This document shows, one piece after another, positions 1-12,762 of a stretch of DNA of 64,000 bases. Location: assembly GCA_024803745.1 (NCBI GenBank), contig JANJXV010000024.1, positions 18,423,927 through 18,487,926 on the forward strand, in the 5' to 3' direction. Under the pieces are notes generated by a model, which worked only from the letters and a program-made list of their open reading frames with translations, searched no databases and was not told where the DNA came from. This DNA comes from Megascapheus bottae. Taxonomy: Eukaryota > Chordata > Mammalia > Rodentia > Geomyidae. The translations under genes and the position numbers were made by a program. Each line of letters opens with the position of its first letter. Within the stretch, counting starts at the first letter, position 1.

Positions 1-204
1 GGCAAAAATAAAAGCAGCTCAAGCTCTGAAGTTTGTAAAAGTCAAAGGTTGGACCATCCTGATTTTGGGAATTTGCCTATCATATAATGGAGGAAAGTGC
101 ATTGTTAGAAATCTGAGGTGGCACACAGATAAATATTTATGGCATAGATTACATTAAATGTGGATAGAAAATGACTGAGACGTATAATACAAATGGAAAC
201 AACT

Positions 205-408
205 TTTTTTGGGGGGGAGGGGAGCTTGGGCCATGAAGTCTGGGTGCTGTTCTAAACTTCTTTTGCTCAAGGTTAGGGGCTTTACCACGTCCAGATTTTT
301 CTGTGATTAACTAGAGAGAAGAGAGTTTCAGGGACCTTCCTGGCTCATGCTTGCTTTGAATCACTGCCCTCAAATCTCAGCCTCCTAAGTAGCTAGCATT
401 AGACAGGC
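205..408 (-). repeat. B1-headed composite SINE, degenerate
   Basis: On the minus strand this shows the weak pattern of the local composite SINE: a B1-like head (ctcagcctcctaagtagc in plus orientation) and a tRNA-like tail. Heavy decay suggests an old copy. Confidence 0.6.
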
Positions 409-538
409 TGATGCAAACTGACGAAACACATACATCTCAAATCAATCATAAACTCCACTGCACTTATTTGTCCCATAGTTCTGAGCTTATATCTCTTCAG
501 TTCAACTGGATATGTAGCTATTACATATCGTAGGACAT

Positions 539-556
539 TTTTTTTCTTTTTTTCTT

Positions 557-587
<31 letters not shown>

Positions 588-772
588 GTGCCAGTCCTGG
601 GGCCTGATATCAGGGCCTGAGCACTGTCTGTGCTTTCCTCAAGACTAGAGCTCTACCATTTGAGCACAGCACCACTTCCAGCTTTTCTATGTGTGTGGTA
701 CAGAGGAATTGAACCCCCAACATTGAGCATACTAGGCAAGCACTCTTACCACTAGACCAAACTCCTGGCTCT
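539..772 (-). repeat. Dimeric ID-like SINE with long T-rich tail
   Basis: The plus strand begins with a 50-base T/C-rich tract. It then reads gccagtcctggggcctg ... ctaggcaagcactcttacc, the reverse complement of the two-monomer tRNA-like SINE. Both monomers are recognisable. Confidence 0.85.
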
Positions 773-776
773 GGAC

Positions 777-880
777 TTTTTATTTTTTAATTGTCAGGTG
801 ATGTACAGAGGGGTCCCAGTTACAACAGGAGGTAGTGGGTGCATATCTTTCTGAACATTATTACCCCCTCACATTGTAGG
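777..880 (-). repeat. LINE-1-type 3' end fragment
   Basis: The stretch gtgatgtacagaggggt... is shared with 4716-4945 and, in reverse orientation, with the end of the LINE-1 fragment near 49.9 kb. It is read as the 3' end of a lineage-specific LINE-1 on the minus strand, adjoining the SINE at 539-772. Confidence 0.55.
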
Positions 881-1425
881 ACTATTAAAATTTACATTTC
901 TTAAGGTGGTTCCTCAATACCCAAATTAGAGACATAGTTGCAGAAAGAACTTTGGGCTCTTAGGCAGACTGACTGCTACCTGGACAAATATCCCAAGGAA
1001 GGGTCAGTTGGAGAAGAAGGAGAAGGAGGAGGAGGAGCAGGAGGAGGATGAGAAAAGTGGCCCTGCTGGTAGATTTTTTAATCTATCAACCTCCACCCCT
1101 TTTCTTTCAAATCAAGAAGCATCAGAAATTCACTTGTGTACTTCTGGTCTAATCTCCCAACCAAACTTTCTATACACACACCTTTATATGAAATAAAGGA
1201 GCTGTCTTCCTCCTTGACACTTAAGGTTATGTGTTCTGTGTGTGTTCCAATTGTTTCCTTGAAGCAATCAGTCTTTATTTAAATCTGATTTCACTATCAT
1301 TAATATTTATTATTACTATTATTTTCACCTTCTTCACCGAAAGATATCTTAGTATTTCCTATCTCTCTAGAGAGATGGGAGGCCAAGACCATTAAAGAAA
1401 GGACTATAGTTTCTTTTCACCTTCT

Positions 1426-1522
1426 TCTTAAAAAATATTTTATTGTAATTAATAGAAGGGTTACATTGTATTCACCAGATAGAAGGTGCATTACTTCATA
1501 AACATTGCTACCTTTCTCATGT
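1426..1522 (-). repeat. Very short LINE-1 3' end with 16-bp target duplication
   Basis: About 97 bp of the same 3'-end family is present, homologous in inverse orientation to 5858-5966. It is flanked by perfect 16-bp direct repeats tttcttttcaccttct at 1410-1425 and 1523-1538, the mark of target-primed insertion. Confidence 0.75.
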
Positions 1523-1538
1523 TTTCTTTTCACCTTCT

Positions 1539-4094
1539 ATAGCTATTAAAATTCAGGATTCACTGTAGTACTTATTTGTCATAAAATGAGAATGAGATTC
1601 TCATGATTTTCATTTAATGCGTTAGATCATAGTTTTGCTTTATATGAAAATTACTTACATGACCGGTTACCAATGCAATGCAATTTTGTATTCTGAGAGA
1701 TACTTGGAGATATTTTTTGGAAATACTGAAGATATTTTTGTCCCAACTTGAAAGGTTAATGTTCTCTAAGTATCATTTACTGAGTACAAGCCAGATACTT
1801 CTAGATATCCCACCATGAAAAGTCCAACCCTTATCACAAAGAATGACTTGGCCCATTATGTTACTAAGATCAAGATGTTAACATCATTTACCATTATATT
1901 TATTTAAATACTAAAGAAGGTTGCAGAGAACTTAGGTTTCTTCAATAATAGAAATCTAGAGGAATGTGATAAATTGTAATCACCCTTATCATTTTCACGA
2001 AGGTTTAAATAAAACATAGTTTTGAATGTATCTTGAAGTGTTCAAACTCAGCTCCAAACTTTATCCCAGGGCATAGTTATGCAACCACTAAGGGAAGATT
2101 GCAAACGTTTAGTTCATTTCACCAACATTTTTAAGCAGGTATGTTTTTGAGTGAATAGAATCAAGAAGAAAGATGGATGAAAATTCTGATCCTCAGACAG
2201 CTCAGGAGTTGGTCAAGTAAATACAAGAGAGAAGCAGCTCGAGGCAAAGGGAGCAGAAAAGGCAAAGGCTCTGACCTTCCTGGAGTTTTAGTATAAGGGT
2301 CAGAGGTGATTGTGGTGAGAATTCAGTGAAGGAAGATTGGATTACAGGAAGGAAGATACCAGAATATATATTGCCCCATGTTCATTCAGTTATTTTGTTT
2401 AATGGGAAACAATTAAAAGAGACCAAACCTGGTCTCTCCACTCTGCCAAACAGACCACCAGAGGGAAGGGTAGACGTGGTAACTTCAACAGCAGGCTACT
2501 GCAATGACCCATTTGCCAAATGTCTTCCCCTAGCACTTGTTTCCTGGGAAGAATGACCAAGTCTTTCCCCAACTAACAAGAAATAATTTGGCCTTTAATA
2601 CGCATTCTGCTTCCCAAAGTTGCTTTCAGCATCTCCTCTGTGAGTGCTCAGTGAAGAATGCATGTACACTAGAACACTCTGGAATGAGTCTTACTGTTAC
2701 TTGGTATTACTAAGCTAAACTATAAGCAATGCAAGGATGACTTGAAATCATAGAAATTATAGCAGGTGCCAAGGGTGTTTTGAAAAGGAGAGACGCCACT
2801 GACTATGTGGTGACAAATATGAAGAGATGGGTCAAGTTGAAAAGTGTGAGAGAACTTGATGAAATTGTGCCAGCTGTTCCCATGCAGTCCCAGTTTTTCA
2901 GTCTTCCCAGAATGCAAAATGACAATTACTCAAGCTGGTATTATTTGATAGAAATACAATTAATACTTTTGCACATCTATAAAATAAAATAACTTTTAAT
3001 TTATTTTTTATTCCTGTGACTGTAAGACTATATTTTTTGATTAGTAAATAACAGAAAGTACACCAAAAAAAATATAGCTTGCTAAGTCATTAGGGATTTT
3101 CTCACACAAATGAAATTAGTAGATAAATTCCTCAATGTTTTTAAGAACTGGGGTCCTTTCATTCTAAAACTAAACCTTCCATTTGCAAACCACGGCACTT
3201 TATTCAGTTTTCAAGGCTATCCATACAAGCGTATATGTTTTAAAAGTGGAGAAAGAGATCAAATGCCAAGTAGAGAATAAATCAGCTTTGATAATTCCCA
3301 TAGAGGAAAAAATAGGGATAGAATGGATTTGAGACAAGGCAAGCAATGCCTGCTATAACGTTTCTCAAGTATGTAAGTTATCAGTCAGTCTTGTAACTCT
3401 AAGCAGTTTGGTTTACTTAGCATCTTATAGGATCTCTTAGTCTATCTGGTCCTTCTTGATCAAAACTCCTAAGGTGAAGGCTCCAGATGGTCAAAGCAAT
3501 TTTAAAAGAGGAGTACTAAGACAAAGACTCACTCTTGCACACACAAAAAAATCACACCAACAATACCCCGCAAAATGATTAATTACACACCACCAAAAAA
3601 CAAAATCCCTCAGAAATATGGACATGAAAGTCATTCACATGAATTATCAAATCAACCCCAACCATTTATGAGTAGTAGCGATAGTACATATCATTCCAGA
3701 TATTTATCCAAGAAATTCAATTCTTATTTCATAATAAAAATTAAACCATAAAATTCACCACATGAAAATATCAAGAGAAAAAAGAACACATAAGGGTATA
3801 CAGGGCAAGCAGTTAACAAATTCACTACCTCTGTGTAACTACAGTTCTTAGTAATGTAAACGTTTAAATAAATATTCTTAGTTTGAAATGAAAAAGGCTT
3901 CTAGCTAACATAGTAGGTAGTAGTAAAAGTCAATACATCCCATCTGAACTAGAGAACTAGAAAATATCACTTCTGTGCTTTCACTGGACATTACATTCCT
4001 AGAGAGTAAAAGAGGGCCAACGAAAAGCTGAAAAAATGAGAAGGAAGAAGTAAAGGATGAACCAGTGTAACAGTGATAGTCACAAGACAATAGG
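1539..4094. other. Unique intergenic sequence
   Basis: The stretch is AT-rich and without a recognisable repeat. Open frames are short and show no protein family I know. No gene is supported here. Confidence 0.5.
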
Positions 4095-4272
4095 TTGGAA
4101 ATGAATTATCTACAACTTGGGAGATGGTGGGAGGAGGGAAAGTGGGAAAGAAACATGAGAAAGAATAACAATGTTCAAGAAGTAATGTACCCACTACCTT
4201 ATGAATGTTACTGTAACCCCTCTATATATCACAATGATAGTAAAAAAAAAAAAAAAGAAAAGAAAAAAAGGA
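4095..4272 (+). repeat. LINE-1-type 3' end with poly-A tail
   Basis: The sequence caatgttcaagaagtaatg and the following ctgtaacccctctatatatc match the family seen at 5858-5966 and 49.9 kb, and end in an A-rich tail. The sense strand is plus. Confidence 0.65.
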
Positions 4273-4324
4273 AATTGGAGAGATCCATCGTGTTTACTCA
4301 GTTGGTTCATATATATATTTGGCA

Positions 4325-4537
4325 ATCTAAGGGTTTGAATTTAGGGCTTTGAGCTACTAAGCAGACTGTCTACCATTTGAATCATGCCCCCCAGACACCA
4401 ACTCCTTCTGCCCTCTTACCTCTTTACTTTTATTAATTTTCAAATAGTATCTTAGTTTTTAACCTGGGTTACCTGGACCACAATTCTCCTACTTCTGCTT
4501 CCTTTATACCTGGGATAATAAGTTCAATCCACTGCAC
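4325..4537 (-). repeat. B1-headed composite SINE, degenerate
   Basis: Both halves are recognisable but decayed in reverse orientation: a tRNA-like part with ctaccatttgaatcatgc, and a B1 part ending around ccactgcacctactgg. Confidence 0.5.
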
Positions 4538-4549
4538 CTACTGGCGTGG

Positions 4550-4713
4550 GTTTTTTTTTTTTTTGATGCTGTTGTTGTTTGTTTGTTGGTTGGTTGGTTG
4601 AGATGGGTTCTTGTGAAGTTTTGCCCAGGCCAGTGTGAAACAGTCCTCCGTGCCAGCCTCATAATAGTAGCTAAGATTACAGGCATGAGACAACAGGCCC
4701 CATCCAGTTCCAT
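4550..4713 (-). repeat. B1-type SINE fragment
   Basis: A T-tract and simple GTTT/GGTT run precede cagcctcataatagtagc and gattacaggcatgag, a reverse-oriented B1-like monomer. Confidence 0.65.
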
Positions 4714-4715
4714 TT

Positions 4716-4945
4716 TTCCCCAATGTTTTTATTGTTATTATACAAGTGATGTACAGAGGGGTTACAGTTATTTCAGTCAGGTAATGAGCACATTTCTTTT
4801 GGGACAGACACTCCTTCCCTCGCTGTCTCCCAATTTTCCCCTCCCATCTCCACCCATAAGTTGTGCAATTCATTTTAACCTAGTGTCTAGTGAGTTCCAC
4901 AGCTGCACTTGTCCCTCCGTTTCTGTGACTCCACTCAACCACTCA
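4716..4945 (-). repeat. LINE-1-type 3' end fragment
   Basis: This is a reverse-oriented copy of the lineage-specific 3' UTR family containing gtgatgtacagaggggttac. It lies directly against the B1 fragment at 4550-4713 and is the longest reverse-oriented copy of this end in the window. Confidence 0.6.
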
Positions 4946-5857
4946 AAGATAAATAAACAAATACTTCAAAAGGAAGAAAATTTTACATTGCTCAGATAAT
5001 ATTTTTTCCACACTTACCTAATATTCAATATAATTTATATAAGACTCCAATGGCTATTTTAATATTAATCAATAAGTACAAAAGTTATAGGATAAACAAA
5101 ATATTTTTGATATTTTGAAATAAAGAAAAAGAATGGTCAAAGACTATGCAGTCTTATTGGGAAGCAACAATAATCAAGATTATTGTACAATGGTGACATA
5201 AAAAGAAACCTTAGATCATTGAGTAAAAATAGTCACAAATATAATGAAACAAATTTAAGTGAGAGAAGAATAGTATTCACAAAAATGGTGCTGGATACCC
5301 ACAGGGAAAGAAATAAATCTTGACACCATAGAGGAAAACTAACTGAAAATAGATTATAGAACTAACTGTAAAAGCAAAGGCCAAAAAAGGTAAGTAAGAT
5401 CTTTGCTACCCTGAAGTAGGCAAAGATTTCTTAGCTAAGATCTAAGAGTACAAACTGTTATTAAAACTTTGCTAAATTAGGTTTCATTAAAATTAAAGTT
5501 TCACCTTTCAAGCATCATCATTAAAAATAATAATGAACCAATCCTGAGAATACAATGAATATTCTACAAAAATAAAATGTGTCAAAGACTGTGGCTCAAG
5601 GTTTTAAAACATCCCATGTAACTCAATAACCATAAGTCCATCATTCCAGCACCATTACTGTTAGAACCAACATACCCACAAAGAGCCTCTGGAAGGAATG
5701 TAGATTTTTAAATATATGGAATAAAAAATGAGTAGATTCTGATTTGCTCAATTTGCTGTTGGGTCATTTTCTGACTTTTAATGAAGCATTCAAGGCTCTT
5801 GTACACCATTTCCTTCTCCCTAAAAGAGTAAGTCCAGCTGTCTTTAAGATTCTTGCT
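4946..5857. other. Unique intergenic sequence
   Basis: AT-rich DNA with no repeat family or coding potential that I recognise. Confidence 0.45.
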
Positions 5858-5966
5858 TGGGGGGAGAGACATGGGGACCAAGACATGAAAAAGGGTATCA
5901 ATGTTTGTGAAGCAATGCACCTTCTATCTGGTGAATATAATATAACCTTTCAAAATATATGAAAAA
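5858..5966 (+). repeat. Very short LINE-1 3' end with 12-bp target duplication
   Basis: About 109 bp ends in an A-rich tail. It carries gcaccttctatctggtgaat, also present reverse-complemented at 1426-1522. It is flanked by aagattcttgct at 5846-5857 and 5967-5978. Confidence 0.75.
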
Positions 5967-5978
5967 AAGATTCTTGCT

Positions 5979-8461
5979 GTTCTCTGGAGGGGACTGGACA
6001 TTTTATTTTAATCTGGATGAATTTTGAGATCTTTAGATCAGAAGTATTCACAAGGTAAAGAATCCCTCTCTCTTAAGGATTAGCATCACCAAGTGCTACA
6101 GCAATGCTACTTGCTCGGGATAGTGCAAGTTATTAAAGTCTCTCATATTTATATTATCATTTAATACTGTGAATTCTGTAAGATAGACATTATTCATGCC
6201 ATTTCATAGCGGAGGGAGCCCATTGAACCCTCCATTCAGGGGGCAACAACTTTACTCAGATGCTTACGTGTTTAGCTGTGGGTTCATCCCATCCTTGTGC
6301 TTCCTACCTCTCCTGAGGTGGGAACTCTGAGAACTGATATCTCACAAATGAGAATTATGTAATGTGTATAATAAAAAGCAGCACAGTCATGTCCATGGTT
6401 CTCAATTTATGCCCCATTCAAGACATTAATTTTTCATTTCTTACATCAGTAGGTTTTTTTAGATGAATTAGAAAGATGTGACAGGTTGGTTTATATTTAA
6501 AATTAGCTGCTCTTCAGTTATCCAGAGTGATGGTTTCATTTTGGAAATTATTTTCTGCTTCCACTGGGCATGAATATTTTAGACAAGGTAACTATTAATT
6601 GAGACCAAAGTTTGGTCCATGAAATTCAGCCAACCATTGCCACAACATAGGTAGAATGCTTTTCCAGGATTACTGATGAATTCTGCAAAGTACAAATACA
6701 CAAACAAAAAAAAGAGTATGAGGAAATCTGTCAACAAATGATATGCTACATGTATACATCTGCAAAGTATACACACACACAAATTAGGAAAAACGTATCC
6801 ACAAATACATTATCAAATTGTTTTTGAGATGAAATTTCAGAATAGTCATTAATTTGTTAAAGAGAGAGAGCGGAGAAGAGGGGAAAGGAGAGGGGGATAA
6901 AACAGGGAAAAAAACACCCTTAACATACTGAATCCTTTGTCTAAGATTACCTTACAGTATCTCATATCTATAAAGCAATTTCCCTTTCAAGGATATACCA
7001 GACTATCCATTTCCTGCTAAATGTGCATAACAAAATAGATGCAGATGTTGGATAACTGAGTTGGAAATTGGACAGTTTTTTTTTTCATATTCTTGGGGTG
7101 CAAGAGTTCAGAATTTGTAGTGTTTCAGTTTCTGCTTTCTACTCCCACTTTCCACATGGATTTAGGTTGTGCATGAAAAGGGAGATTCTGTGACTAATAT
7201 CAATGAGACAAAGAAATGAAAGCTCTCTAATCCGTAGGCCAGGCGCCAGCCCCCCCACTGCACGGGGCTACTAGCCAGAAACCCCACTGTATGCATGCAG
7301 GGCCGGAAGCCAACCAGGACTGGATACAATGAGATTTATGGCCACCTTTTCAGAGCTGACAGCAAATGTTGGGGTACCAACAGCCTTTGATAAGACCTCC
7401 AAGTTTCTCTCTAGCATTACTACCCAATAATAATAAAGGTTGTGTTTTTTTTGAATGTATAAAACGGTATTCACTTGAAGATTGCTTTGTGCTTTTGGAG
7501 ACTCAAACTTATTCAGCACAATACTTATAGCAAGAAGTGTGGGAGCTGGTAGCCAAGAATGGGACATCAATACTCTCTTCCTGTTTCGAGAGAAAGAGAA
7601 AGAGCAAAGAAAACAACACACTACTTTAAACAACAGTTCATGCTACTACTGCAATTCCTAAACAAAGGCTTGGCATGAATATTCTTCCTTAAATGTGTTT
7701 ATCATGAGCTCACCAAAAATGCCTGTGTCAGGCTTAATGAGTTGTTTACTCAGAATATCTCCCATCCTTTTAAGACCTGGGGCTTTTGAAAGGCCAAACA
7801 CATACACAGAACTCGTTAAGGCTGGTACCCTCCATTAAAGTTTCTGGCTGTTTCAGATTTAAATATTGATTTCTCTCCTTCCCTCCCCTGCTTCTCTCTT
7901 TACCAACATCAGCAGCTGCTACAAAGCTGGAAACGTCATGCTAAGAAAGCCCCCAAGAGAGTAGAAACAATATAATATATATAATATATTGTTTTAACAT
8001 TATACTTTATTGTTGTTCTCTGTAACTGGAGAAGGGCTGCGGGCCCCTCCACTGGGAAATCTCTGGGTCTGATTTCCATTAGCGATTGTGAATTATTTAG
8101 GAAATGAGAGCCCCAATACTCTGCCTTCTAAGTAGTTGCCTCACTGTGCCCATTCCCATTCAGTAAATATGAAAATCTTGTATTAGAAAGACAGCACATA
8201 TCATTTACAGCATTTTCATTTTTAATAGTTTGGGGAAACTTACTTTCTGATGAATTAGGTTGAATATATACATCTAAAAGTCAGGAGTTAAGTTTAGTGA
8301 ACTGCAAATCAAAAGAGTTGTAAATGCCTCATTTAACCACAGCTATTGCTACCAAATTTCATCAAAATGTCTTTTGTCAATTGCCAGTTCTACAGTTGTT
8401 CAGATTTTAAAGGACTATTAATTGGTGTTAGAAGTTGGCCTCACATCTGGGTCAGCTTGTT
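5979..8461. other. Unique intergenic sequence
   Basis: No repeat or gene is recognised. An open frame at 7271-7633 (minus) has no familiar motif, and a short purine run lies near 6863-6895. Confidence 0.45.
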
Positions 8462-8473
8462 ATCTAGTTAGTT

Positions 8474-8691
8474 AGTTTTGGGTTTTTTTTTTTTTTTTTT
8501 TTTGCCAGTCCTGGGCTTGAGCTCAGGCCCTGAGCACTGTCCTTGGACTTTCTCAAGGCTAGAGCTCTACCACTTGAGCCTCAGCAAGCACCACTTCTAG
8601 CTTTTTTCTATGCATGTGGTACCGAGGAATCGAACCCGAGTCTTCCTTCATGATAGGCAAGCAGTCTACCACTAGGCCAAACTCCCTGCCC
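8474..8691 (-). repeat. Dimeric ID-like SINE with target duplication
   Basis: This is a near full-length copy in reverse orientation with a long T-tract. Direct repeats atctagttagtt lie at 8462-8473 and 8692-8703. Confidence 0.88.
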
Positions 8692-8904
8692 ATCTAGTTA
8701 GTTTAAACTGACTGAACTGATACAATTGACTCTAAGACTATCCTAGGCAAAATAAAAGATTGGGTGGAAGGAATAAAACACATGTGGAACATATGAACCA
8801 TCTTCTATCTTAGCATTTGTTCAAAATAGTAACCAACATAACATGCTGGTTATGGATAGGCCATTATTTGGTTTATATAACAAACTTAGAAAGAGATTGG
8901 AGGG

Positions 8905-9135
8905 CTTGGGTACCAGTGGTTCATGTCTATAATCCTATGTAGAACACTATGTAGACCTAAAAGATTATGGTTTAGTTGAAAGCCAACCTTGGCAGAAAAA
9001 TCAAAGAGATTCCACCAACACTTAACCATCTTGACCAGCAAAAAGCATAAAAGGCCAGGTTAAAGGTGTAGTTCAATTGGTAGAGCACCAACCTTGAGCA
9101 GGCAAGACAAGCAGAAGCCCTCAGTTCAAAACATG
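8905..9135 (+). repeat. B1-headed composite SINE, diverged
   Basis: A B1-like start (accagtggttcatgtctataatcc) is followed by a tRNA-like tail (gtagttcaattggtagagc ... ctcagttcaaaac). Confidence 0.7.
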
Positions 9136-9216
9136 TTACTCACACAATTCCCCCACCCAAAAAACAAAAAGCAGGAGTGAAAGGAAAGGGGAAAGAAAGA
9201 GGAGGGGGAAGGAACA

Positions 9217-9289
9217 AAGGAAGGAAGGAAGGAAGGAAGGAAGGAAGGAAGGAAGGAAGGAAGGAAGGAAGGAAGGAAGGAAGGAAGGG
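9217..9289. repeat. (GGAA)n microsatellite
   Basis: A pure tetranucleotide tract of about 73 bp produces long meaningless open frames of FLPS-type repeats on the opposite strand. It sits shortly after the tail of the SINE at 8905-9135. Confidence 0.97.
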
Positions 9290-9973
9290 AAAAAAGGGAA
9301 GGAAGAAAGCAGAGGGGATTGTAGGAATGGTTGTTTGTAGACAAGCATACATTAGATCTGTAGATAGCCTTGCCAACATCAGTAAAGTAGCTAGAATTTA
9401 TGTGCATCCTGTGTTGGTAGGTTGAATATTTGTTTTCCAGCTTTCCAATGGAAAGCAGGCAAATGAAATAGGGGCTGGGCAAGGCTTTGTCTGGGATGAC
9501 CAAGGCATGTGCCATGACTGTATGGCACATAGCACATGCAGCCTTTCTCCCCGGTGACACAATGGACTAACTGCAAGAATACCATCTCCTCTCAGAAGCC
9601 CAACATCTGCGTTGCTCCTTTTTCCAAAGCTGGACCTCAGGTCCTACATCTGTGCTGAATTTTGATGACATTATTTTCATTTCTGTTAACTGTCAGGGAC
9701 TTAATAGGAAGCTGTGACAACAGGCAAACAGTTATTCAATCAGTTCACCTACCTTATTGCCACTGTCTGTGTCAACATTCTTACAAGGCTGTCACTCTTT
9801 CCCATTCATTTTGTATCAGTCATTCATTTCAGAGGTTCAGAGTTGCTCTCACCTTAAAAACTCAGCAGGCTGTTCATAACTAATACATGGACATTGAATA
9901 GATCATTTCCAGGAATAATATTTTATCTCTTACTCTGTGAAGATGAGGCAAAATCAGTTAAGTGAGAAATATA

Positions 9974-10203
9974 CTTTTTTTTTCTGGTCCTGGGACTTGA
10001 GCTCAGGGCCTGGGCACTATCCCTGAGCTGCTTCTGTTCAAGGCTACCACTTGAGTCACAGCACAACTTTTGGCCTTTTCTGAGTAGTTTATTGGGGATG
10101 ATAGTCTCGTGGGCTTTACTGCCCAGGCTGGCTTCGAACCGCAATCTTCAGAACTCAGCTTCCTGAGCAATTAGAATTATAGATGTGAGTTACTGGCATT
10201 CCA
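9974..10203 (-). repeat. B1-headed composite SINE
   Basis: A near full-length reverse copy: T-tract, tRNA-like part with ctaccacttgagtcacagc, then B1 part with gcccaggctggcttcgaacc. Confidence 0.85.
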
Positions 10204-10299
10204 GAGAGAAATGCACTATTTCACTGTGTTGTTTAGAATAAAAAAAAATATTAAGAAGACTGGTGTGTTCATAGTAGTGTCTCAGTTAGCCAAATATTT

Positions 10300-10505
10300 T
10301 ATCTCAAGTAACTGAGATCTGAGAATCATAGTTGGAAACCAGGTCTGGCAGACAATTTTAAGAGACTCTTATCTCTAACTATCAGACCAAATTAGCCAGA
10401 AGTGGAGGTGTGGTTCAAATGACAGAGCGCCAGACTTGAGTGCAAAAGCCAAGCAAGAACAAACACAAGGCTCTGAGTTCAAGCCACAAGATTGGCACGC
10501 ACACA
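10300..10505 (+). repeat. B1-headed composite SINE, diverged
   Basis: The copy contains actgagatctgagaatcat, gagactcttatctctaac and a tRNA-like tail ending in ctgagttcaagccac. Confidence 0.7.
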
Positions 10506-11344
10506 AAAGCGATTGTACCAATTTCCTTTCATTATTACTTAAAGTTCAGGGATTATGCAAAAATCACATGTGATGTCTTCTCGTGTGTATATTCTAGAAT
10601 TAGAAACAAGCTACTGGAAGCCCAGTGGTCCTTCCATTTAAGCCATGATTCTCAGTAATTAAAAGTGATATTTGGTCTCTCATTTCTTTGGTCCTGTTTT
10701 ACGTTTATATATTTAAATATTCAGTTATTTAGTCTATTTTAATTTCTCAATTAAAAAACAATAAAAGTAAAAGAAGAAATCTGATAAAAACTTAAAAAGA
10801 TGAAAATGTATTTTGAAAGGTGGGGGTCCTTCTTGAAACTCATCAGTAAGTGATTTAGGAATGTGACCTGCTCTCTTTTACATAACTATTTGAGTATATT
10901 TCTTCCCAGGACATTTTAAATAGTGTGATTATAGATCATCTATTAGTGATTACTTGTGAAGCTTCTCATTTTCTTATTTAGGACCTTTGGGGTTACTGAT
11001 TATGGCAGACCATGACATGTGGCTTTTCTTCACTTTACAAAATGGGGTGTTTGGAATGCAGAATAAGTGCTTTGTAAGAAGTTTCCAATGCCATAATTCG
11101 AGCAGGAGCCATTCCAAGGCCACAAATTCAATTACTGCTTGGACTAAAACAAAAAAAAGTTATGTCATATCTCCCACCATCCTCCCTGGGTCGGTCTTAT
11201 GAATAGGAAGGAATGGAGCATGTGCTTTTAAACACCACTGGGCTACTGGGCTGTCTCTTTCCAGACATTGAGACTCTTATTCAATTATTTATTGCTGAGT
11301 TGCAAACTATGTCAAACTTGATGGCTTTGAAAAAACTTAGTAAT
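10506..11344. other. Unique intergenic sequence
   Basis: No gene, repeat family or regulatory element is recognised. Confidence 0.4.
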
Positions 11345-11425
11345 GATGCCAGGTACCAGCTGTGCACATCTGTCCTACTTATCAGAGAAGCTGAGATCAG
11401 ACAACTGGGGTCCCAGGCCAGCCCA
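11345..11425 (+). repeat. Possible degenerate B1 monomer
   Basis: A weak match to the B1 head (agagaagctgagatcag) lies just upstream of an old LINE-1 fragment. Confidence 0.35.
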
Positions 11426-11609
11426 GGGAGAAAAGCACAGGGGACTCCATCCCCGTGGAAAGACTGGACATGACAGTGTGTGCCTTTCACCCCAGCTACA
11501 GTAGGGCATTGAGAAATAAGAATACCATGAGCCAGGTAAGCTCTCTGCAAGGAAGTGAGAGTTTATATCAAAAGTAGCCAGTGTGATGTAGAGGTGCAGG
11601 TGTGAACAT

Positions 11610-12058
11610 CTCCCTAGCAGACCTCTCACCCTAGTCAGAACAGCAACCCTCAAGAAGAAAGTAACATCAAATACTGGCAAGGATATAGGGAAAGGGGGAC
11701 CCTTATACACTCTTGGTAGGAATATAATTTAAGACAACCATTATAGAAATGGCTGGAGGTGACTGAGAACAATGATCCTTCTATACATTCTTGGACATAT
11801 ATTAAAATACAGTCGAGGTCATTCCGCATCCATGTCTACAGTAATTCTTTTTTGGTATCTGTCTTAAGTGTCCATCTATTGAGGGATGGATAAAGAAAAT
11901 GTGAGGGGATACACATATATTTTCAGCCATAAAAATGAATAATGAAATTCCATAATTTACAGGAAAACAAATTATCGCGAGATCATCATGTTAAAAGAAA
12001 TAAGCCAGATTGAGAAAAACAAGTATTGCACATTCTTTCAACATGTAAACATCTAGTC
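11610..12058 (+). mobile_element. Old LINE-1 ORF2 3' fragment
   Basis: The sequence resembles the conserved end of LINE-1 ORF2: ctagtcagaacagcaaccct, then a section like tggcaaggatatagggaaag, then atccacctattgagg-like and cataaaaatgaat-like pieces. Many stops and frame breaks are present, so it is an ancient inactive copy. Confidence 0.7.
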
Positions 12059-12077
12059 CTAAAAATATGACTAATAC

Positions 12078-12160
12078 TGGTATAGAGGCATGGTTCAAGT
12101 GGTAAAGTGCCTGTCTAGGAAGCACAAGGCCCTGAGTTTAAACTCTACCACACTTCAAGG
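12078..12160 (+). repeat. ID-like SINE (tRNA-derived monomer)
   Basis: It carries an A-box-like ggttcaagtggtaaagtgcc and a B-box-like gagtttaaactc. It lies just after the LINE-1 fragment. Confidence 0.65.
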
Positions 12161-12762
12161 GCTGCTGGAAACATTGTACATAGTTTCTTCAGTGGCTTCT
12201 ACAAGGGGCCACTTCTCTGAAACAGATGAGAACTGTCCAGTACTGTTCCTCTCTCATAGCCTCTCCATGGACTTTCTCATGAAGGTGCTTAGGTTCCAAG
12301 AAAAAACAAACCCAAAGGACAAGCTTGGATATGCAAATGCTCATTAAAGCCATCACTTGATTTATACGGCAGCTCAAGTTTCACTAGCAAAAGAGACAAC
12401 TCCAAAGTCAATAGAGGAAAGAACCATAGAGGTCATTAATATCAGAGGCTGGGGTATTGAGTCCATAAAGTAGCTGTCAATGAGAGACACCCAGATGGGC
12501 TTTCTAGTTAAAACAATTCCTACCACTGAGTATACTCACCCAGCTTATCCACCAGGCTGCAGCAGCATCTGTTTATCCTTTGACAAAACTAAAAAATCTA
12601 TGGGAAATGCCTTTGCCTGTTAAATCATATGGTTGATACAACTCTATTATGGACTATGCAGATATTGAATATTTATTGTTTATTTAACATTTCCTACTTC
12701 TTTATAGACAAGATAAACATAATAGGAAATAGAAGTTGGATTTAGGTCAAAATTCCATTTCT

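Noticed and set aside
7271..7633. 120-codon minus-strand frame
   Set aside because: No motif or family recognised and no supporting context.
9126..9560. Long frames rich in FLPS repeats on the minus strand
   Set aside because: They are produced by the (GGAA)n microsatellite in every frame and have no splice context or family.
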